From NCBI GenBank assembly GCA_027186245.1, contig CP114481.1:40021501-40085500 (forward strand): 64,000 nucleotides of DNA, written 5' to 3'. A program made the translations under genes and the position numbers. Of this stretch, positions 23,141-36,348 are shown one piece after another. The notes beneath the pieces are model-generated. The model saw only the letters and a list, made by a program, of their open reading frames with translations, searched no databases and was not told where the DNA came from. How positions within the stretch are numbered: position 1 is the stretch's first letter; the number at the start of each line of letters is the position of its first letter. Origin of the DNA: Coriaria nepalensis. Its lineage: Eukaryota; Streptophyta; Magnoliopsida; Cucurbitales; Coriariaceae.

Positions 23141-25127
23141 TTTTGCACTACAGACACAACTTTTGTGCATAACTTGCAAATGATCAGTGCAAGGAAAGTG
23201 TGCATTCGTTTAACCTTAAAATCATTTCAATGAGTCATTGCAAGTCAATAATTTATGTGAAAGCAAGTCGAACGAATTATAGTTTTCTACTAAAAACAAA
23301 ACTTTTGTGCATAACTTGCAAATGAGCAGTGCAAGGAAAGTGTGCATTCGTTTAACCTTAAAATCATTTCAATGAGTCATTGCAAGTCAATAACTTATTT
23401 CAAAGCAATTCGAACGAATTCTAGTTTTGCACTACAGACACAACTTTTGTGCATAATTTGCAAATGATCATTGCAAGGAAAGTGCGCATTCGTTTAAATT
23501 AAAATCATTTCAAAGAGTCCTTTCAAGTCAATAACTTATTTGGAAGCAAGTCGAACGAATTCTAATTTTGCACTACAGACACAACTTTTGTGCATAACTT
23601 GCAAATGATCATTGCAAGGAAAGTGTGCATTCGTTTAACCTTAAAATCATTTCAATGAGTCATTGCAAGTCAATAACTGATGTCAAAGCAAGTCGAACGA
23701 ATTCTAGTTTTGCACCACAGACACAACTTTTGTGCATAACTTGCAATTGATCATTGCAAGGAAAGTGTGCATTCGTTTAACCTTAAAATCATTTCAATGA
23801 GTCATTGCAACTCAATAACTTATGTCAAAGCAAGTCAAACGAATTCTAGTTTTGCACTACAGACACAACTTTTGTGCATAACTTGCAAATGATCAGTGTA
23901 AGGAAAGTGTGCATTCGTTTAACCTTAAAATCATTTCAATGAGTCATTGCAAGTCAATAACTTATTTCAAAGCAATTCGAACGAATTCTAGTTTTGCACT
24001 GCAGACACAACTTTTGTGCATAACTTGCAAATGATCAGTGCAAAGAAAGTGTGCATTCGTTTAACCTTAAAATCATTTCAATGAGTCATTGCAAGTCAAT
24101 AACTTATTTCAAAGCAATTCGAACGAATTCTAGTTTTGCACTACAGACACAACTTTTGTGCATAACTTGCAAATGATCATTGCAAGGAAAGTGTGCATTC
24201 GTTTAACCTTAAAATCCTTTCAATGAGTCATTGCAAGTCAATAACTTATTTCAAAGCAATTCGAACGAAATCTAGTTTTGCACTACAGACACAGCTTTTG
24301 TGCATAACTTGCAAATGATCATTGCAAGGAAAGTGTGCATTCGTTTAACCTTAAAATCATTTCAATGAGTCATTGCAACTCAATAACTTATGTCAAAGCA
24401 AGTCAAACGAATTCTAGTTTTGCACTACAGACACAACTTTTGTGCATAACTTGCAAATGATCAGTGTAAGGAAAGTGTGCATTCGTTTAACCTTAAAATC
24501 ATTTCAATGAGTCATTGCAAGTCAATAACTTATTTCAAAGCAATTCGAACGAATTCTAGTTTTGCACTGCAGACACAACTTTTGTGCATAACTTGCAAAT
24601 GATCAGTGCAAAGAAAGTGTGCATTCGTTTAACCTTAAAATCATTTCAATGAGTCATTGCAAGTCAATAACTTATTTCAAAGCAATTCGAACGAATTCTA
24701 GTTTTGCACTACAGACACAACTTTTGTGCATAACTTGCAAATGATCATTGCAAGGAAAGTGTGCATTCGTTTAACCTTAAAATCCTTTCAATGAGTCATT
24801 GCAAGTCAATAACTTATTTCAAAGCAATTCGAACGAAATCTAGTTTTGCACTACAGACACAGCTTTTGTGCATAACTTGCAAATGATCATTGCAAGGAAA
24901 GTGTGCATTCGTTTAACCTTAAAATCATTTCAATGAGTCATTGCAACTCAATAACTTATGTCAAAGCAAGTCGAACGAATTCTAGTTTTGCACTACAGAC
25001 ACAACTTTTGTGCATAACTTGCAAATGATCAGTGCAAGGAAAGTGTGCATTCGTTTAACCTTAAAATCATTTCAATGAGTCATTGCAAGTCAATAACTTA
25101 TTCCAAAGCAATTCGAACGAATTCTAG
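23141..25127 (+). repeat. Z block 2 (14 monomers) with a 568-bp internal duplication
   Basis: The Z series runs as in Z1, with the 141-bp unit at 23425-23565. The four units beginning with CAAGTCAAACG and continuing through GCACTGCAG, AAATCCTTTC/GAAATCTAG and ACACAGC are present twice (TTGCAACTCAATAAC plus CAAGTCAAACG at about 23806 and 24374). Z block 3 has them once. The block ends with a unit leading to GCACTATAG at 25128. Confidence 0.87.
23425..23565 (+). repeat. 141-bp monomer, GTGCGCATTCG version
   Basis: Same deletion, in Z block 2. Confidence 0.92.
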
Positions 25128-27119
25128 TTTTGCACTATAGACACAGCTTTTGTGCATAACTTGCAAATGATCATTGCAAGGAAAGTGTGAATTCGTTTAA
25201 AATTAAAATCATTTCAAAGAGTCCTTTCAAGTCAATAACTTATTTCAAAGCAAGTCGAACGAATTCTAATTTTGCACTACAGACACACCTTTTGTGCATA
25301 ACTTGCAAATGATCATTGCAAGGAAAGTGTGCATTCGTTTAACCTTAAAATCATTTCAATGAGTCATTGCAAGTCAATAACATATGTCAAAGCAAGTCGA
25401 ACGAATTCTAGTTTTGCATTACAGACACAACTTTTGGGCATAACTTGCAAATGATCATTGCAAGGAAAGTGTGCTTTCGTTTAACCTTAAAATCATTTCA
25501 ATGAGTCATTTCAAGTTAGTAACTTATCTCAAAGCAAGTCGAATGAATTCTAGTTTCGCACTACAGACACAACTTTTGGGCATAACTTGCAAATGATCAT
25601 TGCAAGGAAAGTGTGCATTCGTTTAACCTTAAAATCATTTCAATGAGTCATTTCAAGTCAATAACTTATGTCAAAGCAAGTCGAACGAATTCTAGTTTTG
25701 CACTACACAAACAACTTTTGTGCATAACTTGCAAATGATCATTGCAAGGAAAGTGTGCATTCGTTTAACCTTAAAATCATTTCAATGAGTCATTTCAAGT
25801 CAATAACTTATGTCAAAGCAAGTCGAACGAATTCTAGTTTTGCACTACACACACAACTTTTGTGCATAACATGTATGCAAATGATCATTGCAAGGAAAGT
25901 GTGCATTCGTTTAACCTTAAAATCATTTCAATGAGTCATTGCAAGTCCATAACTTATGTCAAAGCAAGTCGAACGAATTCTGATTTTGCACTACAGACAC
26001 AACTTTTGTGCATAACTTGCAAATGATCATTGCAAGGAAAGTGTGCTTTCGTTTAACCTTAAAATCATTTCAATGAGTCATTGCAACTCAATAACTTATG
26101 TCAAAGCAAGTCGAACGAATTCTAGTTTTGCACTACAGACACAACTTTTGTGCATAACTTGCAAATGATCAGTGCAAGGAAAGTGTGCATTCGTTTAACC
26201 TTAAAATCATTTCAATGAGTCATTGCAAGTCAATAACTTATTCCAAAGCAATTCGAACGAATTCAAGTTTTGCACTACAGACACAGCTTTTGTGCATAAC
26301 TTGCAAATGATCATTGCAAGGAAAGTGTGAATTCGTTTAAAATTAAAATCATTTCAAAGAGTCCTTTCAAGTCAATAACTTATTTCAAAGCAAGTCGAAC
26401 GAATTATAATTTTGCACTACAAACACAACTTTTGTGCATAACTTTCAAATGATCATTGCAAGGAAAGTGTGCATTCGTTTAACCTTAAAATCATTTCAAT
26501 GAGTCATTGCAAGTCAATAACATATGTCAAAGCAAGTCGAACGAATTCTAGTTTTGCATTACAGACACAACTTTTGGGCATAACTTGCAAATGATCATTG
26601 CAAGGAAAGTGTGCTTTCGTTTAACCTTAAAATCATTTCAATGAGTCATTTCAAGTTAGTAACTTATCTCAAAGCAAGTCGAATGAATTCTAGTTTCGCA
26701 CTACAGACACAACTTTTGGGCATAACTTGCAAATGATCATTGCAAGGAAAGTGTGCATTCGTTTAACCTTAAAATCATTTCAATGAGTCATTTCAAGTCA
26801 ATAACTTATGTCAAAGCAAGTCGAACGAATTCTAGTTTTGCAGTACACACACAACTTTTGTGCATAACTTGCGAATGATCATTGCAAGGAAAGTGTGCCT
26901 TCGTTTAACCTTAAAATCATTTCAATGAGTCATTGCAAGTCAATAATTTATGTGAAAGCAAGTCGAACGAATTCTAGTTTCCTACTAAAAACACAACTTT
27001 TGTGCATAACTTGCAAATGAGCAGTGCAAGGAAAGTGTGCATTCGTTTAACCTTAAAATCATTTCAATGAGTCATTGCAAGTCAATAACTTATTTCAAAG
27101 CAATTCGAACGAATTCTAG
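25128..27119 (+). repeat. X block 3 (14 monomers, including a 146-bp unit)
   Basis: It opens with ACACAGC/GTGTGAATTCG and follows the X series: GCATTACAG at 25412 and again at 26552, AAGTTAGTAAC, TTTCGCAC, ATTCAAG. The second GCATTACAG lies 1,140 bp after the first, not 1,278, because one monomer is missing (CACAAACAAC units pass directly to CACACACAAC) and a 4-bp insertion is present at about 25871. It ends with TTTCCTACTAAAAAC before Y3. Confidence 0.87.
25838..25983 (+). repeat. 146-bp monomer with 4-bp insertion
   Basis: ACATGTATGCAAATG replaces ACATGCAAATG at about 25868-25882, a short tandem-type 4-bp gain. The insertion is not found in the matching units of other X blocks, so it postdates their duplication. 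Confidence 0.9.
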
Positions 27120-28965
27120 TTTTGCACTACAGACACAACCTTTGAGCATAACTTGCAAATGATCATTGCGAGGAAAGTGTGCATTCGTTTAAAATTAAAA
27201 TCATTTCAAAGAGTCCTTTCAAGTCAATAACTTATTTCAAAGCAAGTCGAACGAATTCTAATTTTGCACCACAGACACAACTTTTGTGCATAACTTGCAA
27301 ATGATCATTGCAAGGAAATTGTGCTTTCGTTTAACCTTAAAATCATTTCAATGAGTCATTTCAAGTCAATAACTTATCTCAAAGCAAGTCGAATGAATTC
27401 CAGTTTTGCACTACAGACACAACTTTTGTGCATAACTTGCAAATGATCATTGTAAGGAAAGTGTGCAATCGTTTAACCATAAAATCATTTCAATGAGTCA
27501 TTTCAAGTCAATAACTTATGTCAAAGCAAGTCGAACGAATTCTAGTTTTGCACTACACAAACAACTTTTGTGCATAACTTGCAAATGATCATTGCAAGGA
27601 AAGTGTGCGTTCGTTTAACCTTAAAATCATTTCAATGAGTCATTGCAAGTCAATAACTTATTCCAAAGCAATTCGAATGAATTCCAGTTTTGCACTACTG
27701 ACACAACTTTTGTGCATAACTTGCAAATGATCATTGTAAGGAAAGTGTGCATTCGTTTAACCTTAAAATCATTTCAATGAGTCATTTCAAGTCAATAACT
27801 TATGTCAAAGCAAGTCGAACGAATTCTAGTTTTGCACTACACGCACAACTTTTGTGCATAACATGCAAATGATCATTGCAAGGAAAGTGTGCATTCGTTT
27901 AACATTAAAATCATTTCAATGAGTCATTGCAAGTCAATAACTTATGTCAAAGCAAGTCGAACGAATTCTGATTTTGCACTACAGACACAACTTTTGTGCA
28001 TAACTTGCAAATGATCATTGCAAGGAAAGTGTGCTTTCGTTTAACCTTAAAATCATTTCAATGAGTCCTTTCAAGTCAATAACTTATGTCAAAGCAAGTC
28101 GAACGAATCCTAGTTTTCTACTAAAAACAAAACTTTTCTGCATAACTTGCAAATGATCATTGCAAGGAAAGTGTGCATTCGTTTAACCTTAAAATCATTT
28201 CAATGAGTCATTCCAAGTCAATAACTTATTCCAAAGCAATTCGAACGAATTCTAGTTTTGCACTACAGACACAACTTTTGAGCATAACTTGCAAATGATC
28301 ATTGCGAGGAAAGTGTGCATTCGTTTAACCTTAAAATCATTTCAAAGAGTCCTTTCAAGTCAATAACTTATTTCAAAGCAAGTCGAACGAATTCTAATTT
28401 TGCACCACAGACACAACTTTTGTTCATAACTTGCAAATGATCATTGCAAGGAAAGTGTGCTTTCGTTTAACCTTAAAATCATTTCAATGAGTCATTTCAA
28501 GTCAATAACTTATCTCAAAGCAAGTCGAATGAATTCCAGTTTTGCACTACAGACACAACTTTTGTGCATAACTTGCAAATGATCATTGTAAGGAAAGTGT
28601 GCATTCGTTTAACCTTAAAATCATTTCAATGAGTCATTTCAAGTCAATAACTTATGTCAAAGCAAGTCGAACGAATTCTAGTTTTGCACTACACACACAA
28701 CTTTTGTGCATAACATGCAAATGATCATTGCAAGGAAAGTGTGCATTCGTTTAACCTTAAAATCATTTCAATGAGTCATTTCAAGTCAATAACTTATGTC
28801 AAAGCAAGTCGAACGAATTCTAGTTTTGCACTACACAAACAACTTTTGTGCATAACTTGCAAATGATCATTGCAGGGAAAGTGTGCATTCGTTTAACCTT
28901 AAAATCATTTCAATGAGTCATTGCAAGTCAATAACTTATTCCAAAGCAATTCGAACGAATTCAAG
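27120..28965 (+). repeat. Y block 3 (13 monomers, truncated)
   Basis: It follows the Y series from CCTTTGAGC through CTTTTCTGCAT and TTTGTTCATAAC. It matches Y block 4 at an offset of 3,266 bp (23 monomers) with very few differences. It is cut at about 28945, where TTATTCCAAAGC is followed by CAATTCGAACG with ATTCAAG instead of CAATTCGAATG with ATTCCAG. A private TTGCAGGGAAAG variant lies at about 28872. Confidence 0.87.
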
Positions 28966-30385
28966 TTTTGCACTACAGACACAGCTTTTGTGCATAACTT
29001 GCAAATGATCATTGCAAGGAAAGTGTGAATTCGTTTAAAATTAAAATCATTTCAAAGAGTCCTTTCAAGTCAATAACTTATTTCAAAGCAAGTCGAACGA
29101 ATTATAATTTTGCACTACAGACACAACTTTTGTGCATAACTTTCAAATGATCATTGCAAGGAAAGTGTGCATTCGTTTAACCTTAAAATCATTTCAATGA
29201 GTCATTGCAAGTCAATAACATATGTCAAAGCAAGTCGAACGAATTCTAGTTTTGCATTACAGACACAACTTTTGGGCATAACTTGCAAATGATCATTGCA
29301 AGGAAAGTGTGCTTTCGTTTAACCTTAAAATCATTTCAATGAGTCATTGCAACTCAATAACTTATGTCAAAGCAAGTCGAACGAATTCTAGTTTTGCACT
29401 ACAGACACAACTTTTGTGCATAACTTGCAAATGATCAGTGCAAGGAAAGTGTGCATTCGTTTAACCTTAAAATCATTTCAATGAGTCATTGCAAGTCAAT
29501 AACTTATTCCAAAGCAATTCGAACGAATTCAAGTTTTGCACTACAGACACAGCTTTTGTGCATAACTTGCAAATGATCATTGCAAGGAAAGTGTGAATTC
29601 GTTTAAAATTAAAATCATTTCAAAGAGTCCTTTCAAGTCAATAACTTATTTCAGAGCAAGTCGAACGAATTATAATTTTGCACTACAGACACAACTTTTG
29701 TGCATAACTTTCAAATGATCATTGCAAGGAAAGTGTGCATTCGTTTAACCTTAAAATCATTTCAATGAGTCATTGCAAGTCAATAACATATGTCAAAGCA
29801 AGTCGAACGAATTCTAGTTTTGCATTACAGACACAACTTTTGGGCATAACTTGCAAATGATCATTGCAAGGAAAGTGTGCTTTCGTTTAACCTTAAAATC
29901 ATTTCAATGAGTCATTTCAAGTTAGTAACTTATCTCAAAGCAAGTCGAATGAATTCTAGTTTCGCACTACAGACACAACTTTTGGGCATAACTTGCAAAT
30001 GATCATTGCAAGGAAAGTGTGCATTCGTTTAACCTTAAAATCATTTCAATGAGTCATTTCAAGTCAATAACTTATGTCAAAGCAAGTCGAACGAATTCTA
30101 GTTTTGCAGTACACACACAACTTTTGTGCATAACTTGCGAATGATCATTGCAAGGAAAGTGTGCCTTCGTTTAACCTTAAAATCATTTCAATGAGTCATT
30201 GCAAGTCAATAATTTATGTGAAAGCAAGTCGAACGAATTCTAGTTTCCTACTAAAAACATAACTTTTGTGCATAACTTGCAAATGAGCAGTGCAAGGAAA
30301 GTGTGCATTCGTTTAACCTTAAAATCATTTCAATGAGTCATTGCAAGTCAATAACTTATTTCAAAGCAATTCGAACGAATTCTAG
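28966..30385 (+). repeat. X block 4 (10 monomers, partial)
   Basis: It begins with ATTCAAG-ACACAGC, then GCATTACAG (29250). The series then restarts after a TTGCAACTC unit, with ATTCAAG-ACACAGC again at 29534 and GCATTACAG at 29818, a local 568-bp (4-monomer) repeat. It ends with the GCAGTACAC unit and a TTTCCTACTAAAAACAT unit. From about 29286 it duplicates X block 3 at an offset of 3,266 bp. Confidence 0.86.
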
Positions 30386-32515
30386 TTTTGCACTACAGAC
30401 ACAACCTTTGAGCATAACTTGCAAATGATCATTGCGAGGAAAGTGTGCATTCGTTTAAAATTAAAATCATTTCAAAGAGTCCTTTCAAGTCAATAACTTA
30501 TTTCAAAGCAAGTCGAACGAATTCTAATTTTGCACCACAGACACAACTTTTGTGCATAACTTGCAAATGATCATTGCAAGGAAATTGTGCTTTCGTTTAA
30601 CCTTAAAATCATTTCAATGAGTCATTTCAAGTCAATAACTTATCTCAAAGCAAGTCGAATGAATTCCAGTTTTGCACTACAGACACAACTTTTGTGCATA
30701 ACTTGCAAATGATCATTGTAAGGAAAGTGTGCAATCGTTTAACCATAAAATCATTTCAATGAGTCATTTCAAGTCAATAACTTATGTCAAAGCAAGTCGA
30801 ACGAATTCTAGTTTTGCACTACACAAACAACTTTTGTGCATAACTTGCAAATGATCATTGCAAGGAAAGTGTGCGTTCGTTTAACCTTAAAATCATTTCA
30901 ATGAGTCATTGCAAGTCAATAACTTATTCCAAAGCAATTCGAATGAATTCCAGTTTTGCACTACTGACACAACTTTTGTGCATAACTTGCAAATGATCAT
31001 TGTAAGGAAAGTGTGCATTCGTTTAACCTTAAAATCATTTCAATGAGTCATTTCAAGTCAATAACTTATGTCAAAGCAAGTCGAACGAATTCTAGTTTTG
31101 CACTACACGCACAACTTTTGTGCATAACATGCAAATGATCATTGCAAGGAAAGTGTGCATTCGTTTAACATTAAAATCATTTCAATGAGTCATTGCAAGT
31201 CAATAACTTATGTCAAAGCAAGTCGAACGAATTCTGATTTTGCACTACAGACACAACTTTTGTGCATAACTTGCAAATGATCATTGCAAGGAAAGTGTGC
31301 TTTCGTTTAACCTTAAAATCATTTCAATGAGTCCTTTCAAGTCAATAACTTATGTCAAAGCAAGTCGAACGAATCCTAGTTTTCTACTAAAAACAAAACT
31401 TTTCTGCATAACTTGCAAATGATCATTGCAAGGAAAGTGTGCATTCGTTTAACCTTAAAATCATTTCAATGAGTCATTCCAAGTCAATAACTTATTCCAA
31501 AGCAATTCGAACGAATTCTAGTTTTGCACTACAGACACAACTTTTGAGCATAACTTGCAAATGATCATTGCGAGGAAAGTGTGCATTCGTTTAACCTTAA
31601 AATCATTTCAAAGAGTCCTTTCAAGTCAATAACTTATTTCAAAGCAAGTCGAACGAATTCTAATTTTGCACCACAGACACAACTTTTGTTCATAACTTGC
31701 AAATGATCATTGCAAGGAAAGTGTGCTTTCGTTTAACCTTAAAATCATTTCAATGAGTCATTTCAAGTCAATAACTTATCTCAAAGCAAGTCGAATGAAT
31801 TCCAGTTTTGCACTACAGACACAACTTTTGTGCATAACTTGCAAATGATCATTGTAAGGAAAGTGTGCATTCGTTTAACCTTAAAATCATTTCAATGAGT
31901 CATTTCAAGTCAATAACTTATGTCAAAGAGAGTCGAACGAATTCTAGTTTTGCACTACACACACAACTTTTGTGCATAACATGCAAATGATCATTGCAAG
32001 GAAAGTGTGCATTCGTTTAACCTTAAAATCATTTCAATGAGTCATTTCAAGTCAATAACTTATGTCAAAGCAAGTCGAACGAATTCTTGTTTTGCACTAC
32101 ACAAACAACTTTTGTGCATAACTTGCAAATGATCATTGCAAGGAAAGTGTGCATTCGTTTAACCTTAAAATCATTTCAATGAGTCATTGCAAGTCAATAA
32201 CTTATTCCAAAGCAATTCGAATGAATTCCAGTTTTGCACTACAGACACAACTTTTGTGCATAACTTGCAAATGATCATTGTAAGGAAAGTGTGCATTCGT
32301 TTAACCTTAAAATCATTTCAATGAGTCATTTCAAGTCAATAACTTATGTCAAAGCAAGTCGAACGAATTCTAGTTTTGCACTACACACACAACTTTTGTG
32401 CATAACATGCAAATGATCATTGCAAGGAAAGTGTGCATTCGTTTAACCTTAAAATCATTTCAATGAGTCATTGCAAGTCAATAACTTATGTCAAAGCAAG
32501 TCGAACGAATTCTGA
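30386..32515 (+). repeat. Y block 4 (15 monomers, 2130 bp)
   Basis: The full Y series, of the same length as Y block 1 and nearly identical to Y block 3 over their shared part. Private differences that I noticed include GTCAAAGAGAGTCG at about 31928 and ATTCTTGTTTT at about 32084. It passes into Z block 3 at the ATTCTGATTTT unit. Confidence 0.87.
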
Positions 32516-33934
32516 TTTTGCACTACAGACACAACTTTTGTGCATAACTTGCAAATGATCAGTGCAAGGAAAGTGTGCATTCGTTTAACCTTAAAATCAT
32601 TTCAATGAGTCATTGCAAGTCAATAATTTATGTGAAAGCAAGTCGAACGAATTATAGTTTTCTACTAAAAACAAAACTTTTGTGCATAACTTGCAAATGA
32701 GCAGTGCAAGGAAAGTGTGCATTCGTTTAACCTTAAAATCATTTCAATGAGTCATTGCAAGTCAATAACTTATTTCAAAGCAATTCGAACGAATTCTAGT
32801 TTTGCACTACAGACACAACTTTTGTGCATAATTTGCAAATGATCATTGCAAGGAAAGTGCGCATTCGTTTAAATTAAAATCATTTCAAAGAGTCCTTTCA
32901 AGTCAATAACTTATTTGGAAGCAAGTCGAACGAATTCTAATTTTGCACTACAGACACAACTTTTGTGCATAACTTGCAAATGATCATTGCAAGGAAAGTG
33001 TGCATTCGTTTAACCTTAAAATCATTTCAATGAGTCATTGCAAGTCAATAACTGATGTCAAAGCAAGTCGAACGAATTCTAGTTTTGCACCACAGACACA
33101 ACTTTTGTGCATAACTTGCAATTGATCATTGCAAGGAAAGTGTGCATTCGTTTAACCTTAAAATCATTTCAATGAGTCATTGCAACTCAATAACTTATGT
33201 CAAAGCAAGTCGAACGAATTCTGATTTTGCACTACAGACACAACTTTTGTGCATAACTTGCAAATGATCAGTGTAAGGAAAGTGTGCATTCGTTTAACCT
33301 TAAAATCATTTCAATGAGTCATTGCAAGTCAATAACTTATTTCAAAGCAATTCGAACGAATTCTAGTTTTGCACTGCAGACACAACTTTTGTGCATAACT
33401 TGCAAATGATCAGTGCAAAGAAAGTGTGCATTCGTTTAACCTTAAAATCATTTCAATGAGTCATTGCAAGTCAATAACTTATTTCAAAGCAATTCGAACG
33501 AATTCTAGTTTTGCACTACAGACACAACTTTTGTGCATAACTTGCAAATGATCATTGCAAGGAAAGTGTGCATTCGTTTAACCTTAAAATCCTTTCAATG
33601 AGTCATTGCAAGTCAATAACTTATTTCAAAGCAATTCGAACGAAATCTAGTTTTGCACTACAGACACAGCTTTTGTGCATAACTTGCAAATGATCATTGC
33701 AAGGAAAGTGTGCATTCGTTTAACCTTAAAATCATTTCAATGAGTCATTGCAACTCAATAACTTATGTCAAAGCAAGTCGAACGAATTCTAGTCTTGCAC
33801 TACAGACACAACTTTTGTGCATAACTTGCAAATGATCAGTGCAAGGAAAGTGTGCATTCGTTTAACCTTAAAATCATTTCAATGAGTCATTGCAAGTCAA
33901 TAACTTATTCCAAAGCAATTCGAACGAATTCTAG
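32516..33934 (+). repeat. Z block 3 (10 monomers)
   Basis: It parallels Z block 2 at an offset of 9,375 bp, then 8,807 bp after the 4-monomer duplication of Z2 is passed. It contains GAATTATAG-TTTTCTACTAAAAAC, the 141-bp unit at 32800-32940, AACTGATGTC, CACCAC/CAATTGATC, GATCAGTGTAAGG, GCACTGCAG, AAATCCTTTC/GAAATCTAG and ACACAGC. The unit after TTGCAACTC reads GTCGAACG-ATTCTGATTTT rather than GTCAAACG-ATTCTAG, a local switch of haplotype. Confidence 0.86.
32800..32940 (+). repeat. 141-bp monomer, GTGCGCATTCG version
   Basis: Same deletion, in Z block 3; the last of this lineage in the window. Confidence 0.92.
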
Positions 33935-36348
33935 TTTTGCACTACAGACACAGCTTTTGTGCATAACTTGCAAATGATCATTGCAAGGAAAGTGTGAATT
34001 CGTTTAAAATTAAAATCATTTCAAAGAGTCCTTTCAAGTCAATAACTTATTTCAAAGCAAGTCGAACGAATTCTAATTTTGCACTACAGACACAACTTTT
34101 GTGCATAACTTGCAAATGATCATTGCAAGGAAAGTGTGCATTCGTTTAACCTTAAAATCATTTCAATGAGTCATTGCAAGTCAATAACATATGTCAAAGC
34201 AAGTCGAACGAATTCTAGTTTTGCATTACAGACACAACTTTTGGGCATAACTTGCAAATGATCATTGCAAGGAAAGTGTGCTTTCGTTTAACCTTAAAAT
34301 CATTTCAATGAGTCATTTCAAGTTAGTAACTTATCTCAAAGCAAGTCGAATGAATTCTAGTTTCGCACTACAGACACAACTTTTGGGCATAACTTGCAAA
34401 TGATCATTGCAAGGAAAGTGTGCATTCGTTTAGCCTTAAAATCATTTCAATGAGTCATTTCAAGTCAATAACTTATGTCAAAGCAAGTCGAACGAATTCT
34501 AGTTTTGCACTACACAAACAACTTTTGTGCATAACTTGCAAATGATCATTGCAAGGAAAGTGTGCATTCGTTTAACCTTAAAATCATTTCAATGAGTCAT
34601 TGCAAGTCAATAACTTATTCCAAAGCAATTCGAATGAATTCCAGTTTTGCACTACAGACACAACTTTTGTGCATAACTTGCAAATGATCTTTGTAAGGAA
34701 AGTGTGCATTCGTTTAACCTTAAAGTCATTTCAATGAGTCATTTCAAGTCAATAACTTATGTCAAAGCAAGTCGAACGAATTCTAGTTTTGCACTACACA
34801 CACAACTTTTGTGCATAACATGCAAATGATCATTGCAAGGAAAGTGTGCATTCGTTTAACCTTAAAATCATTTCAATGAGTCATTGCAAGTCAATAACTT
34901 ATGTCAAAGCAAGTCGAACGAATTCTGATTTTGCACTACAGACACAACTTTTGTGCATAACTTGCAAATGATCATTGCAAGGAAAGTGTGCTTTCGTTTA
35001 ACCTTAAAATCATTTCAATGAGTCATTGCAACTCAATAACTTATGTCAAAGCAAGTCGAACGAATTCTAGTTTTGCACTACAGACACAACTTTTGTGCAT
35101 AACTTGCAAATGATCAGTGCAAGGAAAGTGTGCATTCGTTTAACCTTAAAATCATTTCAATGAGTCATTGCAAGTCAATAACTTATTCCAAAGCAATTCG
35201 AACGAATTCAAGTTTTGCACTACAGACACAGCTTTTGTGCATAACTTGCAAATGATCATTGCAAGGAAAGTGTGAATTCGTTTAAAATTAAAATCATTTC
35301 AAAGAGTCCTTTCAAGTCAATAACTTATTTCAAAGCAAGTCGAACGAATTATAATTTTGCACTACAGACACAACTTTTGTGCATAACTTTCAAATGATCA
35401 TTGCAAGGAAAGTGTGCATTCGTTTAACCTTAAAATCATTTCAATGAGTCATTGCAAGTCAATAACATATGTCAAAGCAAGTCGAACGAATTCTAGTTTT
35501 GCATTACAGACACAACTTTTGGGCATAACTTGCAAATGATCATTGCAAGGAAAGTGTGCTTTCGTTTAACCTTAAAATCATTTCAATGAGTCATTTCAAG
35601 TTAGTAACTTATCTCAAAGCAAGTCGAATGAATTCTAGTTTCGCACTACAGACACAACTTTTGGGCATAACTTGCAAATGATCATTGCAAGGAAAGTGTG
35701 CATTCGTTTAACCTTAAAATCATTTCAATGAGTCATTTCAAGTCAATAACTTATGTCAAAGCAAGTCGAACGAATTCTAGTTTTGCACTACACACACAAC
35801 TTTTGTGCATAACTTGCGAATGATCATTGCAAGGAAAGTGTGCCTTCGTTTAACCTTAAAATTATTTCAATGAGTCATTGCAAGTCAATAATTTATGTGA
35901 AAGCAAGTCGAACGAATTCTAGTTTTCTACTAAAAACACAACTTTTGTGCATAACTTGCAAATGAGCAGTGCAAGGAAAGTGTGCATTCGTTTAACCGTA
36001 AAATCATTTCAATGAGTCATTGCAAGTCAATAACTTATTTCAAAGCAATTCGAACGAATTCTAGTTTTGCACTACAGACACAACTTTTCTGCATAACTTG
36101 CAAATGATCATTGCAAGGAAAGTGTGCATTTGTTTAAAATTAAAATCATTTCAAAGAGTCCTTTCAAGTCAATAACTTATTTCAAAGCAAGTCGAACGAA
36201 TTCTAATTTTGCACTACAGACACAACTTTTGTGCATAACTTGCAAATGATCATTGCAAGGAAAGTGTGCATTCGTTTAACCTTAAAATCATTTCAATGAG
36301 TCATTGCAAGTCAATAACTTATTTCAAAGCAATTCGAACGAATTCTAG
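33935..36348 (+). repeat. X block 5 (17 monomers)
   Basis: Opens with ACACAGC/GTGTGAATTCG; GCATTACAG/TTTTGGGCAT at 34219 and again at 35497 (1,278 bp, as in X1 and X2). It carries private variants such as TTTAGCCTTAAAATC at about 34430, AAAGTCATTTC at about 34723 and ACCGTAAAATC at about 35996. The final units, including GTGCATTTGTTTAAAATT, already resemble the family that follows. Confidence 0.86.
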
